DNA of 64,000 nucleotides, taken from contig NZ_BMPQ01000037.1 of the NCBI RefSeq assembly GCF_014647675.1, positions 1 to 64,000 of the forward strand, read 5' to 3'. Made by a program: the position numbers and the translations under genes. Positions 1-8,125 of the stretch are shown piece by piece. The DNA comes from Streptomyces flaveus. GTDB lineage: Bacteria; Actinomycetota; Actinomycetes; Streptomycetales; Streptomycetaceae. Below the pieces are notes generated by a model that made no database searches, had not been told where the DNA came from, and saw only the letters and a program-made list of their open reading frames with translations. Numbering within the stretch: position 1 is the first letter of the stretch; each line of letters begins with the position of its first letter.

Positions 1-64
1 ACCGGCCCACGACCCCGCACCCCCCACCCACCCAGGGGCGCGGGGAACTGCGCGACCAGCCACC
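1..64. repeat. Right end of a dispersed structured repeat (cut by the window edge)
   Basis: The first bases reproduce the right-hand inner arm (ACCGGCCCACGACC) and the outer arm (CAGGGGCGCGGGGAACTGC at 33-51, continuing GCGACCAGCCAC) of the element seen complete near 34.4-34.7 kb and nearly complete near 15.6-15.8 kb. The left part lies outside the window. It sits immediately downstream of the minus-strand cytochrome b gene. Confidence 0.75.
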
Positions 65-81
65 CACACACCCGCACCCGA

Positions 82-765
82 CTACGGACGCCACAGCGAA
101 TGCTCCCGCTCCGCCCACTCCCTGCCAACCGCCCCCGTCCGCATCCCCCGCCGCGCCTCCGGATCCGCCAGCGCCATCCCGATGTGCCCGGCCAGGACGA
201 TACCGATCGTCAGGGCCAACCAGTCGTGGACGAACGTCGCGCTGGTACGCCAGACGAGCGGCGTCAGGTGCGTGAACCACATCAACAGCCCCGTGCCGAG
301 CATCACCAGCGTCGCCCCGGCGATCCAGGCCGCGTACGTCTTCTGACCCGCGTTGAACTTCCCGGCCGGACGCGAGGCCGGCCGGGCGTCACGGCGCAGA
401 GCCGCCCGCAGCCACACCCGGTCATGCGGCCCGAACCGGTTCAGCAGCCGCAGGTCCGCGCGGAACGCGCGGGACGCGAGACCCACCAGCACCGGAACCG
501 GCAGCAGCAGCCCCGACCACTCGTGCACCACGACCACCAGCGCACGGCGACCGACCAGTTCCGCCAGCTGGGGCACGTACAGGCAGGCCGCGGTCACCAC
601 GCACAGCCCCATCAACACAGCCGTCGCGCGATGCACCCACCGCTCGCCCCGGCTGAACCGGCGTACCCGCGCGGACGCGGCGGAGGCGCCGGGTTCGTCG
701 GGCAGTGCCGGACCCGCCGACGCCGCTGCCGCCGACGACGTCGTCTCACGTGGCTTCATCGTCAC
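82..765 (-). CDS. Cytochrome b/b6 domain membrane protein, partner of a molybdopterin oxidoreductase
   Basis: A 227-residue protein with about four to five membrane spans after a 35-residue Ala/Pro-rich cytoplasmic leader. Four histidines sit in or next to membrane segments (H45, H81, H180, H194), the pattern expected for two b-haem ligand pairs in the cytochrome b561/formate-dehydrogenase gamma-like superfamily. It overlaps the end of the upstream molybdopterin oxidoreductase gene by 20 bases, so translation is probably coupled; no separate ribosome-binding site is visible before the GTG start (an ATG lies two codons later). Inference: it passes electrons between the membrane quinone pool and the exported molybdoenzyme, like the MsrQ (YedZ) partner of MsrP (YedY). 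Confidence 0.85.
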   Translation of the reverse strand: MTMKPRETTSSAAAASAGPALPDEPGASAASARVRRFSRGERWVHRATAVLMGLCVVTAACLYVPQLAELVGRRALVVVVHEWSGLLLPVPVLVGLASRAFRADLRLLNRFGPHDRVWLRAALRRDARPASRPAGKFNAGQKTYAAWIAGATLVMLGTGLLMWFTHLTPLVWRTSATFVHDWLALTIGIVLAGHIGMALADPEARRGMRTGAVGREWAEREHSLWRP

Positions 766-1483
766 GTCCGTTCGAGCGACCCACCCACGCGTCCACGTCG
801 TAGCCGCGCTTCTCCCAGTAGCCGGGACGGACGTCCGACGTGAGGGTGATGCCGGAGAGCCACTTCGCGGACTTGTAGAAGTACATGGGGGCGACGTAGA
901 GGCGGACGGGGCCGCCGTGGGAGTGGGACAGGTCCTTGTCCTGCATACGGAGCGCGACGAGGACGTCGTCGCGGCGGGCCTGGGCCAGCGTCAGGCTCTC
1001 CGAGTACGCACCGTCGAAGCACGTGAAGCGCACGGCCCCGGCCGAGGACCGTACCCCGGCGGCGTCCAGCAGCTGGGAGAGCCGTACGCCTTCGAAGGGC
1101 GTGTCCGGCACCCGCCAGCCGGTGACGCACTGGACGTCACGGACCATCCGGGTCTGCGGCAGGGCGCGCAGCTCGGAGAGCGTGTACGTGGTGGGGCGGT
1201 CCACCAGGCCGTCGATGGTGAGGCGGTAGTCGTCCTCGCCCTTCTTCGGGACGGACGAGGTGACCGAGTAGTAGCGGAAGCCGCCTCCGTTGGGGAGGAG
1301 GCCGGTCAGTCCGGTGGGGTCCTTGTCGGCGGCGCCGCCGAGGAAGGACTCGAGGCCGCGCTGGAGCACGGGCGCGGCGGCGACGCCGAGTGCGCCGAGT
1401 CCGAGCGTGCCGAGCAGGAGCCGCCGCCCTATGGGGGTGCCGCCCGGCTCCGGTTCCGAGGCCGCTGGCTGTTCCGAGTTCAC
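746..1483 (-). CDS. Molybdopterin-dependent oxidoreductase, sulfite-oxidase/MsrP-like, exported
   Basis: A 245-residue protein whose core matches the oxidoreductase molybdopterin-binding domain of the sulfite oxidase/YedY family. The molybdenum-ligating cysteine is C119 in the conserved VQCVTGW context, and the family C-terminal stretch SHGGPVRLYVAPMYFYKSAKW is nearly complete. The N-terminus has a twin arginine (residues 20-21, IGRRLLLGTLG) followed by a hydrophobic stretch, consistent with Tat export of a folded cofactor enzyme. The start is GTG. It is followed by the cytochrome b gene with a 20-base overlap, indicating a two-gene redox unit. The physiological substrate cannot be read from the sequence. 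Confidence 0.9.
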   Translation of the reverse strand: MNSEQPAASEPEPGGTPIGRRLLLGTLGLGALGVAAAPVLQRGLESFLGGAADKDPTGLTGLLPNGGGFRYYSVTSSVPKKGEDDYRLTIDGLVDRPTTYTLSELRALPQTRMVRDVQCVTGWRVPDTPFEGVRLSQLLDAAGVRSSAGAVRFTCFDGAYSESLTLAQARRDDVLVALRMQDKDLSHSHGGPVRLYVAPMYFYKSAKWLSGITLTSDVRPGYWEKRGYDVDAWVGRSNGRDDEAT

Positions 1484-1492
1484 GCACTGATT

Positions 1493-1536
1493 CGAGCACC
1501 CTTGGCCCCCGGAAAGCCAGGGGCCAAGGGTGCTCG
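1493..1536 (-). terminator. Strong hairpin between permease and molybdopterin oxidoreductase genes
   Basis: A perfect 17-bp inverted repeat (CGAGCACCCTTGGCCCC and its complement) encloses a 10-base loop. It lies just downstream of the minus-strand permease stop codon and just upstream of the oxidoreductase GTG, so it most likely ends the permease transcript. Confidence 0.8.
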
Positions 1537-1552
1537 TCAGTAATCCGTAACA

Positions 1553-3121
1553 CTAATCCGTGCCGGACTCCGCCGCCTTGTCCAGCTGGAACGCCTCGTT
1601 CCCGAGCCCGATGCGCGCGTGCGCCTCAGGGTTGCGGACGCGCAGCAGCAAGCCTTGGAGGAGGCCGAGGACGGCGGCCAGCAGGATGATGCCCGGCAGC
1701 ACCCAGGTCAGCACGGAACCGGGGCCCGCGCCCACGAGTACGTCGAAGTCCGTGACGGTGTAGAAGGCGATGACCAGGAGCGCGACACCCGCGACCGCGG
1801 ACGCGGCCAGCCGCCAGGCCTGCGCACCGGCCGCGCCACGGCGGACGAAGAAGACGATGACCGAGAGCGAGGCGGTCGCCATGAGCAGGATGACGCCGAG
1901 CGCTCCGATGTTGCCGAACCAGGTGAACAGCTGCAGCACGGGCGCGGTCGGGTCACCGGTCGGCTTGTCGTCGGCCACCGCGAAGCCGGCCACGACCAGC
2001 ACGGCGACGACGGTCTGCAGGAGCGAGCCCGTGCCGGGGGCACCGCTCGTGCCCGCCGTCCGGCCGAACGCGGCGGGCAGCAGCCCCTCCCGGCCCATGG
2101 CGAAGGCGTACCGCGCGACGACGTTGTGGAAGCTGAGCAACGCCGCGAACATGCCGGTCACGAACAGGACATGGAGGACATCCGTGAACGTCTCACCGAG
2201 CCGCGGCTCGGTGAGGAAGAACAGCAGCCCGGCGCTCTGCTTCTGCGCGGCCCCCACGATCCCGGAGGGTCCGGCGGCGACGGTCAGCGCCCAGGAACTG
2301 AACGCGAAGAAGACGGCGACGAAGCCGATCGCGAGGAACATCGCGCGAGGAACCAGGATCTGCGGACGGCTGGTCTCCTCGGCGTACACCGGCGCCTGCT
2401 CGAATCCGGTGAAGGCCGCGATGCAGAAGCACAGCGCCGTGCCGACGCCTGCCCCGGTGAGCGTGTCCGGGTTGAAGGCGTGCAGCGACAGGCCCTCCGC
2501 GGCGGGGTCCGCGACGGCCGCGACGTCGAAGATCACGACGAGCGCCACCTCGATGAGCAGCAGTACGCCGAGCACGAGCGCGTTCACGTCGATCTTCAGC
2601 CAGCCGAGCACGCCGACGACCAGCGCGGCTGCCAACGCCGGTATCCACCAGGCGACTTCGACTTCGAGATAGGTGGCGAACAGCCCGGACACCTCGAAGC
2701 CGAAGATGCCGTAAATGCCGACCTGGAGCGCGCTGTAGGCGGCGAGTGCGACGAGGGCGGCGCCCGCCCCCGCGGTGCCGCCGAGGCCGCGGGCGACGTA
2801 CGCGTAGAAGGCGCCGGCGTTGTGGACGTGGCGGCTCATCTCCGCGTATCCGACGCTGAAGAGGACGAGCACCACGCCGAGGATGACGAAGAGCAGCGGC
2901 TGGCCGACGATGCCCATCACCGCGAATGCCGTGGGCATGACACCCGCGACCACCATGAGCGGGGCGGTGGCCGCGAGCACGGACAGGAGCAGGCCCGCCG
3001 TGCCGAGCCGGTCGGCGCGCAGCGCGCGCTCCTGCCCCTTGAAGGTGCTGATGCCGCCACCGTCGGCTGCCGGTCTGCTCGCGCTCGGAGTGCTCGAGGT
3101 TTTCGAACTGCCCGTCGTCAT
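1553..3121 (-). CDS. APC family amino acid permease
   Basis: A 522-residue polytopic membrane protein with about 12 hydrophobic spans. The first span region (LSVLAATAPLMVVAGVMPTA) and the following G-rich segments fit amino acid-polyamine-organocation transporters, which exchange or import amino acids driven by ion gradients. The N-terminal 40 residues are polar, the C-terminus ends in a charged tail (RIGLGNEAFQLDKAAESG). Start ATG with an AAAGGA-type site about 10 bases upstream. It is a single-gene unit closed by a 17-bp hairpin. The substrate is not predictable from sequence alone. Confidence 0.9.
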   Translation of the reverse strand: MTTGSSKTSSTPSASRPAADGGGISTFKGQERALRADRLGTAGLLLSVLAATAPLMVVAGVMPTAFAVMGIVGQPLLFVILGVVLVLFSVGYAEMSRHVHNAGAFYAYVARGLGGTAGAGAALVALAAYSALQVGIYGIFGFEVSGLFATYLEVEVAWWIPALAAALVVGVLGWLKIDVNALVLGVLLLIEVALVVIFDVAAVADPAAEGLSLHAFNPDTLTGAGVGTALCFCIAAFTGFEQAPVYAEETSRPQILVPRAMFLAIGFVAVFFAFSSWALTVAAGPSGIVGAAQKQSAGLLFFLTEPRLGETFTDVLHVLFVTGMFAALLSFHNVVARYAFAMGREGLLPAAFGRTAGTSGAPGTGSLLQTVVAVLVVAGFAVADDKPTGDPTAPVLQLFTWFGNIGALGVILLMATASLSVIVFFVRRGAAGAQAWRLAASAVAGVALLVIAFYTVTDFDVLVGAGPGSVLTWVLPGIILLAAVLGLLQGLLLRVRNPEAHARIGLGNEAFQLDKAAESGTD

Positions 3122-3190
3122 CGCGGGGTTGTCCTTTCGGGTATCTCGGATGTCATGTGCGGTCGTTCACTGGTCGCTTGTCATGGCGTC

Positions 3191-4135
3191 TCACGCCGCG
3201 CCGAGCACGCTGTCGCGTGCGGCACGGAAGGCGGTGTACGGATCTCGGTCGGGGTATCCCCACGGGGCCGGGGTCACGTGCGGCCCGATGCGATGGAACA
3301 GGGCGGCGGCCTCGGCGCCCCGGCCTTCGCAGAACTTGGCGTGGGCAAGGAAGTTGAGGTCCACGTAGCTGCGCGGATGGTCGTCGCGCTCCCACTCCAG
3401 CCACCAGTCGAAGGCGGCCTTCATCACCTGGCGGGCCCGGCGGCCGGCCCAGTGCCCGGAGGCCACCGGATCGGCCGGCTCCCAGCCGGCGGCGGCCAGC
3501 ACGCGATAGCGCTCGGCGTGCGCGACGACCGGCAGGATCGCCAATGGTGAGTCGGCGGGCGCCTGTTCGGCGGACCAGCCGGCGAAGTCGTACACCTCGT
3601 GCAGCGGATCCTGGCCCGCTTCCGGCCTGCGCTCGGCGAGCCGGGCGGTCATCAGATGGTGGGCATGGTGGTGGTCGGGGTGGCGATGGCGTACCTCGTC
3701 GAAGAGCCGGACCACGTCCTCGTCGCTGCCCAGGGTGCGCTCCAGCATCAGCAGGCCGAGCCAGGGCGTGGGGTCGGCGGGCGCGAGCGCCACCGCGCTG
3801 TGGCAGGCCTTGCGCGCCTGGTCCGGCTTCTCCTTGCCGTTCAGGGCGCGTTGCACGGAGGCGACGGCGAGCAGCACGGCGGCGTCGGCGGACTCGGGTT
3901 CGGCGAGCAGCCAGTCGCGGGCCCAGGCCTGCGTACTGGACTCCTGCGCGAGCACGGTGACGCGATGCCCTCGGCGGTCCCAGTCGTCGCCGGTCGCCAC
4001 GAGCAGCGCGCGTACGGCGGCCCACCGGCCCTGCGCCAACGCGGCCCGGGCTGTGATGAGTTCGGTGTCGCCAAGAGCACCGTCGAAGGCATGAGCCGCG
4101 CGCTTACGCCCGCGGCCGAGGGGTGGTGGGGACAC
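3191..4135 (-). CDS. Helical-repeat (TPR-like) protein of unknown function
   Basis: A 314-residue soluble protein built of alpha-helical stretches with A/L periodicity (for example ARKACHSAVALAPADPTPW), reminiscent of tetratricopeptide repeats, and a His-rich patch (RHRHPDHHHAHH). No catalytic motif is recognisable. Start is GTG with GAGGAAG eight bases upstream. It sits between the permease and the FAD dehydrogenase on the same strand without overlap, so no operon partner is obvious. I do not recognise a characterised homologue; Streptomyces genomes carry similar conserved hypotheticals. Confidence 0.7.
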   Translation of the reverse strand: MSPPPLGRGRKRAAHAFDGALGDTELITARAALAQGRWAAVRALLVATGDDWDRRGHRVTVLAQESSTQAWARDWLLAEPESADAAVLLAVASVQRALNGKEKPDQARKACHSAVALAPADPTPWLGLLMLERTLGSDEDVVRLFDEVRHRHPDHHHAHHLMTARLAERRPEAGQDPLHEVYDFAGWSAEQAPADSPLAILPVVAHAERYRVLAAAGWEPADPVASGHWAGRRARQVMKAAFDWWLEWERDDHPRSYVDLNFLAHAKFCEGRGAEAAALFHRIGPHVTPAPWGYPDRDPYTAFRAARDSVLGAA

Positions 4136-4263
4136 CGCTGGACTTCCTCACACGGCTGTCACATCAGCGATTGATCACGCACAGCCAACCTCCACCCAAC
4201 GCTTACGTCAAGCCTGACAGGTTACTTATTTGTGTCAAACGCCTCCGGAAGCGGGCATCGAGG

Positions 4264-4284
4264 GCCCGGAGTTGGACTCCGGGC
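4264..4284 (-). terminator. Short hairpin after the FAD dehydrogenase gene
   Basis: A perfect 9-bp inverted repeat (GCCCGGAGT, loop TGG, ACTCCGGGC) about 30 bases beyond the stop codon of the minus-strand dehydrogenase gene. No T-run follows, which is normal for Streptomyces terminators. Confidence 0.6.
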
Positions 4285-4310
4285 CTCAACTTCCTCCCTC
4301 AACTCCCCCC

Positions 4311-5966
4311 TCAGCTCACCGACTTCGCCGCCGCGCGGCCCGCCGTGCGGCCCGAGAACAGACAGCCGCCGAGGAACGTGCCCTCCAGGGACCGGTATCC
4401 GTGCACTCCACCGCCGCCGAACCCGGCCGCCTCCCCCGCCGCGTACACACCGGGCAGCGGATCCCCGCCCTCCGTCAGCACCCGCGAGGAGAGGTCCGTC
4501 TCCAGGCCGCCGAGGGTCTTGCGGGTGAGGATGTTCAGGCGTACGGCGATCAGCGGCCCGGCCTTGGGATCGAGGATGCGGTGCGGGGAGGCCGTACGGA
4601 TCAGCTTGTCCCCGAGGAACTTCCGGGCCCCACGGATCGCCGTGACCTGGAGATCCTTGGTGAACGGGTTCGCGACCTCCCGGTCGCGCGCGGTGATCTC
4701 GCGGCGCAGGGCGGCCTCTTCGACGAGCGGCTCCTTCGTGAGCGCGTTCATGCCGCGGACGAGCGCGCCCAGGTCCTTCTCGACGACGAAGTCGACTCCG
4801 TTGTCCATGAAGGCCTTCACCGGACCGGGCACGTCCGCCCGCGCACGTACGAAGACGTCCCTGACGGACTTGCCGGTCAGATCGGGGTTCTGCTCCGAAC
4901 CCGAGAGCGCGAACTCCTTGCCGATGATCCGCTGGTTGAGCACGAACCACGTGTAGTCGTAGCCGCTCTTCATGATGTACTCCAGCGTGCCGAGCGTGTC
5001 GAAGCCCGGGAAGAGCGGCACGGGCAGTCGCTTGCCCCGCGCGTCCAGCCACAGCGACGACGGTCCGGGCAGGATGCGGATGCCGTGGTTGTTCCAGATG
5101 GGGTTCCAGTTCTGGATGCCCTCGGTGTAGTGCCACATGCGGTCGCGGTTGATGAGGCGCGCGCCCGCGTCCTCGGCGATGGCGAGCATCTTGCCGTCGA
5201 CGTGCGCGGGCACGCCGGAGATCATCCGCTCCGGCGGACTGCCAAGGCTCTGAGGCCAGTTGGCACGTACGAGATCGTGGTTGCCGCCGATACCGCCCGA
5301 GGTGACGATCACCGCCTGGGCCCGCAGCTCGAAGGCACCGGTGACCGTACGGCTGCTCTCCTGGCCACGCTCGATGTCCGAGGGGTCGAGAATCTCCCCG
5401 GTGACCGTGTCCACCGTTCCCGCGCTGCGCGAAAGCCCGGTGACGCGGTGCCGGAACTTGAGCTGTACGAGCCCCCGCGCCACCCCTTCCCGCACCCGCC
5501 GCTCGAAGGGCGCGACCAGTCCGGGCCCGGTGCCCCAGGTGATGTGGAAGCGCGGTACGGAGTTGCCGTGCCCGTTCGCGTCGTAACCACCGCGCTCGGC
5601 CCAGCCCACCACCGGGAAGAACCGCACGCCCTGACCGTGCAGCCAGGACCGCTTCTCACCGGCCGCGAAGTCGACGTACGCCTCTGCCCACTTCCGCGGC
5701 CAGTGGTCCTCGGAACGGTCGAAGGCGGCGGTGCCCATCCAGTCCTGGAGCGCCAGCGCATGGCTGTCCTTGATCCGCAGACGGCGCTGCTCCGGCGAGT
5801 TCACGAAGAACAGTCCGCCGAACGACCAGTGCGCCTGACCGCCGATCGACTGCTCCGGCTCCTGGTCGAGAAGGATCACCTTGCGGCCCGCGTCGACGAG
5901 CTCCGCGGTCGCCGCCAGGCCGGCGAGGCCTGCCCCGATCACGATCACATCTGCGTCGTACGCCAT
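4311..5966 (-). CDS. FAD-binding dehydrogenase (flavoprotein of the fumarate reductase / 3-ketosteroid dehydrogenase type)
   Basis: A 551-residue flavoprotein. The N-terminal dinucleotide-binding motif VIVIGAGLAGLAATAEL (residues 7-23) and the GG-rich C-terminal FAD contact (LPGVYAAGEAAGFGGGGVHG) frame a central substrate-cap region, the arrangement of the FAD_binding_2 family that contains fumarate reductase flavoproteins and KstD-like enzymes. The ATG is preceded by GAGGAGG. It is monocistronic, closed by a short hairpin. In Streptomyces this clade is usually annotated simply as FAD-binding dehydrogenase; the substrate is unknown and a steroid role is only a family-level possibility. Confidence 0.88.
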   Translation of the reverse strand: MAYDADVIVIGAGLAGLAATAELVDAGRKVILLDQEPEQSIGGQAHWSFGGLFFVNSPEQRRLRIKDSHALALQDWMGTAAFDRSEDHWPRKWAEAYVDFAAGEKRSWLHGQGVRFFPVVGWAERGGYDANGHGNSVPRFHITWGTGPGLVAPFERRVREGVARGLVQLKFRHRVTGLSRSAGTVDTVTGEILDPSDIERGQESSRTVTGAFELRAQAVIVTSGGIGGNHDLVRANWPQSLGSPPERMISGVPAHVDGKMLAIAEDAGARLINRDRMWHYTEGIQNWNPIWNNHGIRILPGPSSLWLDARGKRLPVPLFPGFDTLGTLEYIMKSGYDYTWFVLNQRIIGKEFALSGSEQNPDLTGKSVRDVFVRARADVPGPVKAFMDNGVDFVVEKDLGALVRGMNALTKEPLVEEAALRREITARDREVANPFTKDLQVTAIRGARKFLGDKLIRTASPHRILDPKAGPLIAVRLNILTRKTLGGLETDLSSRVLTEGGDPLPGVYAAGEAAGFGGGGVHGYRSLEGTFLGGCLFSGRTAGRAAAKSVS

Positions 5967-6060
5967 GAGCAGGTCCTCCTCGGCATTGTTACTGGTCGGT
6001 CAGATCTTTGGGCACGCGCGGTGACCGCGTCAACTGTTCGTTGTCGACTACCGGTCCGTC

Positions 6061-6108
6061 GTGGCTGGTCGCGCCGTTCCCCGCGCCCCTGAAAGCCTGC
6101 GGCTCCAC
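6061..6108. repeat. Single arm of the dispersed intergenic repeat
   Basis: GTGGCTGGTCGCGCCGTTCC followed by CCGCGCCCCTGAAAGCCTGC matches the left outer arm of the complete element at about 34.43 kb, including the GAAAGCCTGCGGCTCC tail. No right arm is present here. It lies in the 234-bp gap between the FAD dehydrogenase and the DUF202 genes. Confidence 0.7.
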
Positions 6109-6200
6109 TCCCCCAGCCACAACGCACCCGCACTCGCCCACGAACCGAACCCATCACCCCCGTAGTCCCCGCCCAACCGCCGGAGGCATAGGGTCCCAAC

Positions 6201-6593
6201 GTGATCGAATTCGTGCGGAACGTCCGCCTGTGGTTCGCCCCCGGGCGGATCAGGGAGGACGGCGCGACGCCCGACTACAGGTTCTCGCTCGCCAACGAGC
6301 GCACGTTCCTCGCCTGGCTGCGCACCGCCCTCGCCCTGATCGGCGGAGGCTTCGCGGTGGATCAGTTTCTGCCGGATCTGCGGTGGGGCTGGCGCGTAGG
6401 GCTGGCGCTCGGGCTGCTGGGCGCCGGCGTGCTGTGTTCGTTGCGGGCGGTGAACCACTGGGTGCGGTGCGAGCGGGCGATGCGCAGAGGCGAGGACCTG
6501 CCCGTGTCCCGCTTTCCGGCCCTGCTGAGCATCGTGATCGCGATCGTCGCCGTCGCGATGGTCATGGTCGTACTCTTCGGCTGGGAAGGCTGA
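6201..6593 (+). CDS. DUF202 (YidH-type) membrane protein
   Basis: A 130-residue protein with the DUF202 signature: RFSLANERTFLAWLRTALALIGGG (the NERTFLAWLRT core is diagnostic) followed by three hydrophobic spans. GTG start. It is followed seven bases later by a second DUF202 gene, making a two-gene unit of sibling proteins. The family is found widely in bacteria and fungal vacuolar transport complexes, but bacterial function is undefined. Confidence 0.88.
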   Translation: MIEFVRNVRLWFAPGRIREDGATPDYRFSLANERTFLAWLRTALALIGGGFAVDQFLPDLRWGWRVGLALGLLGAGVLCSLRAVNHWVRCERAMRRGEDLPVSRFPALLSIVIAIVAVAMVMVVLFGWEG

Positions 6594-6600
6594 CAGCGAC

Positions 6601-6930
6601 GTGACCGAACCCGACCGAGATTCCCGTGACCCCGGCCTGCAGCCGGAACGTACGCGGCTGGCATGGCGACGTACGACCCTCGCCGGCACCGTCGTCGCCG
6701 TACTGGCCGCCAGAACCGCCCTCCAAAGCGGTCCGACGGCCGCAAGGGTCCTCACCTGCGCCCTGTGCGCGGCACTCTGGCTGGGCTTCCTCACCGTCGC
6801 CCATCACCGCATCCGCACCCTGACGACGGTCGGCAGCGGCGGCCCCCCGGCGCTCACCCCGAAGCACGCGACCGCCGCCGCCGGGTACACCATGGCCCTG
6901 GCCGTCTGCGCGGCGGCGCTCGTCCTGTGA
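6601..6930 (+). CDS. Second DUF202 membrane protein
   Basis: A 109-residue protein sharing the family core in divergent form (LQPERTRLAWRRTTLAGTVV) and three membrane spans. GTG start, seven bases after the preceding DUF202 stop. Tandem DUF202 pairs of this kind suggest a hetero-oligomeric membrane assembly; that is inference. Confidence 0.85.
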   Translation: MTEPDRDSRDPGLQPERTRLAWRRTTLAGTVVAVLAARTALQSGPTAARVLTCALCAALWLGFLTVAHHRIRTLTTVGSGGPPALTPKHATAAAGYTMALAVCAAALVL

Positions 6931-7037
6931 AGAGCCGGGGAGTGGGCCCGTTCGCGTACATTCGCCCAGGCCGGGTAGCCGACAGCAGACCCCGCGCGAT
7001 CGAGAGACCGATCACGTTTCGCCGCCGCACTGGACGA

Positions 7038-7057
7038 CATACCGACCGGTCGGCATC
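7038..7057. promoter_or_regulatory. TetR-type operator before the phosphotransferase/acyl-CoA dehydrogenase genes
   Basis: CATACCGACCGGTCGGCATC: the central 12 bases CCGACCGGTCGG are a perfect palindrome, with further matching flanks. The same motif occurs before the SDR gene, the MHS transporter and the molybdopterin oxidoreductase near 31.4 kb. It ends 39 bases before the ATG, a repressor-like position. Confidence 0.75.
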
Positions 7058-7096
7058 ATGATGAGAACCCCATACACCGGCGTACGGAGGAACACG

Positions 7097-8119
7097 ATGA
7101 GCCCAGACCACCCGCCAGGTCTTGATCTTGACCGACTGCGCGGCCTGCTCGATGCCGAGCGGCCCGGTCTGGTCCACGGCCCGCTGACGGGCCGGCTGAT
7201 CGAGGGCGGACGGTCGAATCTCACGTACGCCGTGACGGACGGCAGCGCGAAGTGGGTCGTCCGGCGGCCTCCGCTGGGCCATGTGCTGGCCACCGCGCAC
7301 GACATGAAGCGCGAGCACCGGGTGATCAGCGCGCTGTATCCGACAGCCGTGCCGGTGCCGCGTCCGGTGCTGCTGTGCGAGGACAAGGAGGTGCTGGGCG
7401 CGCCGTTCTACGTCATGGACTTCGTGGAGGGCACGCCGTACCGGACGGCCGAGCAGCTCGCCCCGCTCGGCCCGGAGCGCACCCGCGACGCGGTGCTGAG
7501 CCTCGTCGACACGCTGGTCGAACTGCACGCGGTGGACCCCGCCGAGGTGGGGCTCGCGGACTTCGGGCGCCCTGAGGGTTTCCTGGACCGGCAACTGCGG
7601 CGCTGGGGCAAGCAGTTGGACGCCTCCCGCAATCGGGAGCTGGCCGGGATCGACGAACTGCACGCCGCGCTGGGGCGCGAGCTGCCGGACTCCCCCACGG
7701 CCACGGTCGTGCACGGCGACTACCGGCTCGACAACGTACTGATCGGTGAGGGTGACCGGATCACGGCCATCCTCGACTGGGAGATGTCGACGCTCGGCGA
7801 TCCGCTCACCGACCTGGGGCTGCTGGTGATGTACAGCATCCCGCTGACGCTGCCCAACTCGCCCATTTCCACCACCGCTTCGGCCGCCGGGCACCCTCAG
7901 CCCGCCGAGCTGATCGAGCGGTACGCCGCGCGCTCGGGGCGCGACGTGTCCGCCGTCGCCTGGTACACGGCGTTCGCCTGGTTCAAGCTGGCCGTGATCC
8001 TCGAAGGCATCCACTACCGCTACACGCTCGGCCAGACGGTCGGCGCGGGCTTCGACCGCATCGGCGAGCTGGTGCCCGTGTTCGTCGAGAACGGCCTGAC
8101 CACACTTCAGGAAGGCTGA
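7097..8119 (+). CDS. Phosphotransferase (APH) family protein associated with acyl-CoA dehydrogenase
   Basis: A 340-residue aminoglycoside-phosphotransferase-fold protein of the ACAD10/11-associated branch. Kinase-fold motifs are present: TVVHGDYRLDNVLI (catalytic loop, HGDxxxxN) and ILDWEMSTLGDPLTDLG (metal-binding DWE). Start chosen at the ATG with GGAGG seven bases upstream; an in-frame ATG 13 codons earlier overlaps the operator and has no ribosome-binding site. The acyl-CoA dehydrogenase gene begins six bases after the stop, so the two are co-transcribed. In related ACAD11 systems the kinase domain phosphorylates 4-hydroxyacyl-CoA ahead of catabolism; a similar role here is inference. Confidence 0.9.
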   Translation: MSPDHPPGLDLDRLRGLLDAERPGLVHGPLTGRLIEGGRSNLTYAVTDGSAKWVVRRPPLGHVLATAHDMKREHRVISALYPTAVPVPRPVLLCEDKEVLGAPFYVMDFVEGTPYRTAEQLAPLGPERTRDAVLSLVDTLVELHAVDPAEVGLADFGRPEGFLDRQLRRWGKQLDASRNRELAGIDELHAALGRELPDSPTATVVHGDYRLDNVLIGEGDRITAILDWEMSTLGDPLTDLGLLVMYSIPLTLPNSPISTTASAAGHPQPAELIERYAARSGRDVSAVAWYTAFAWFKLAVILEGIHYRYTLGQTVGAGFDRIGELVPVFVENGLTTLQEG

Positions 8120-8125
8120 CCAGCC

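Noticed and set aside
5986-6004. A weak ACTGGTCGGTCAG match to the TetR palindrome before the FAD dehydrogenase
   Set aside because: Only the core half-site resembles the motif and symmetry is poor, so it was not counted with the four strong sites.
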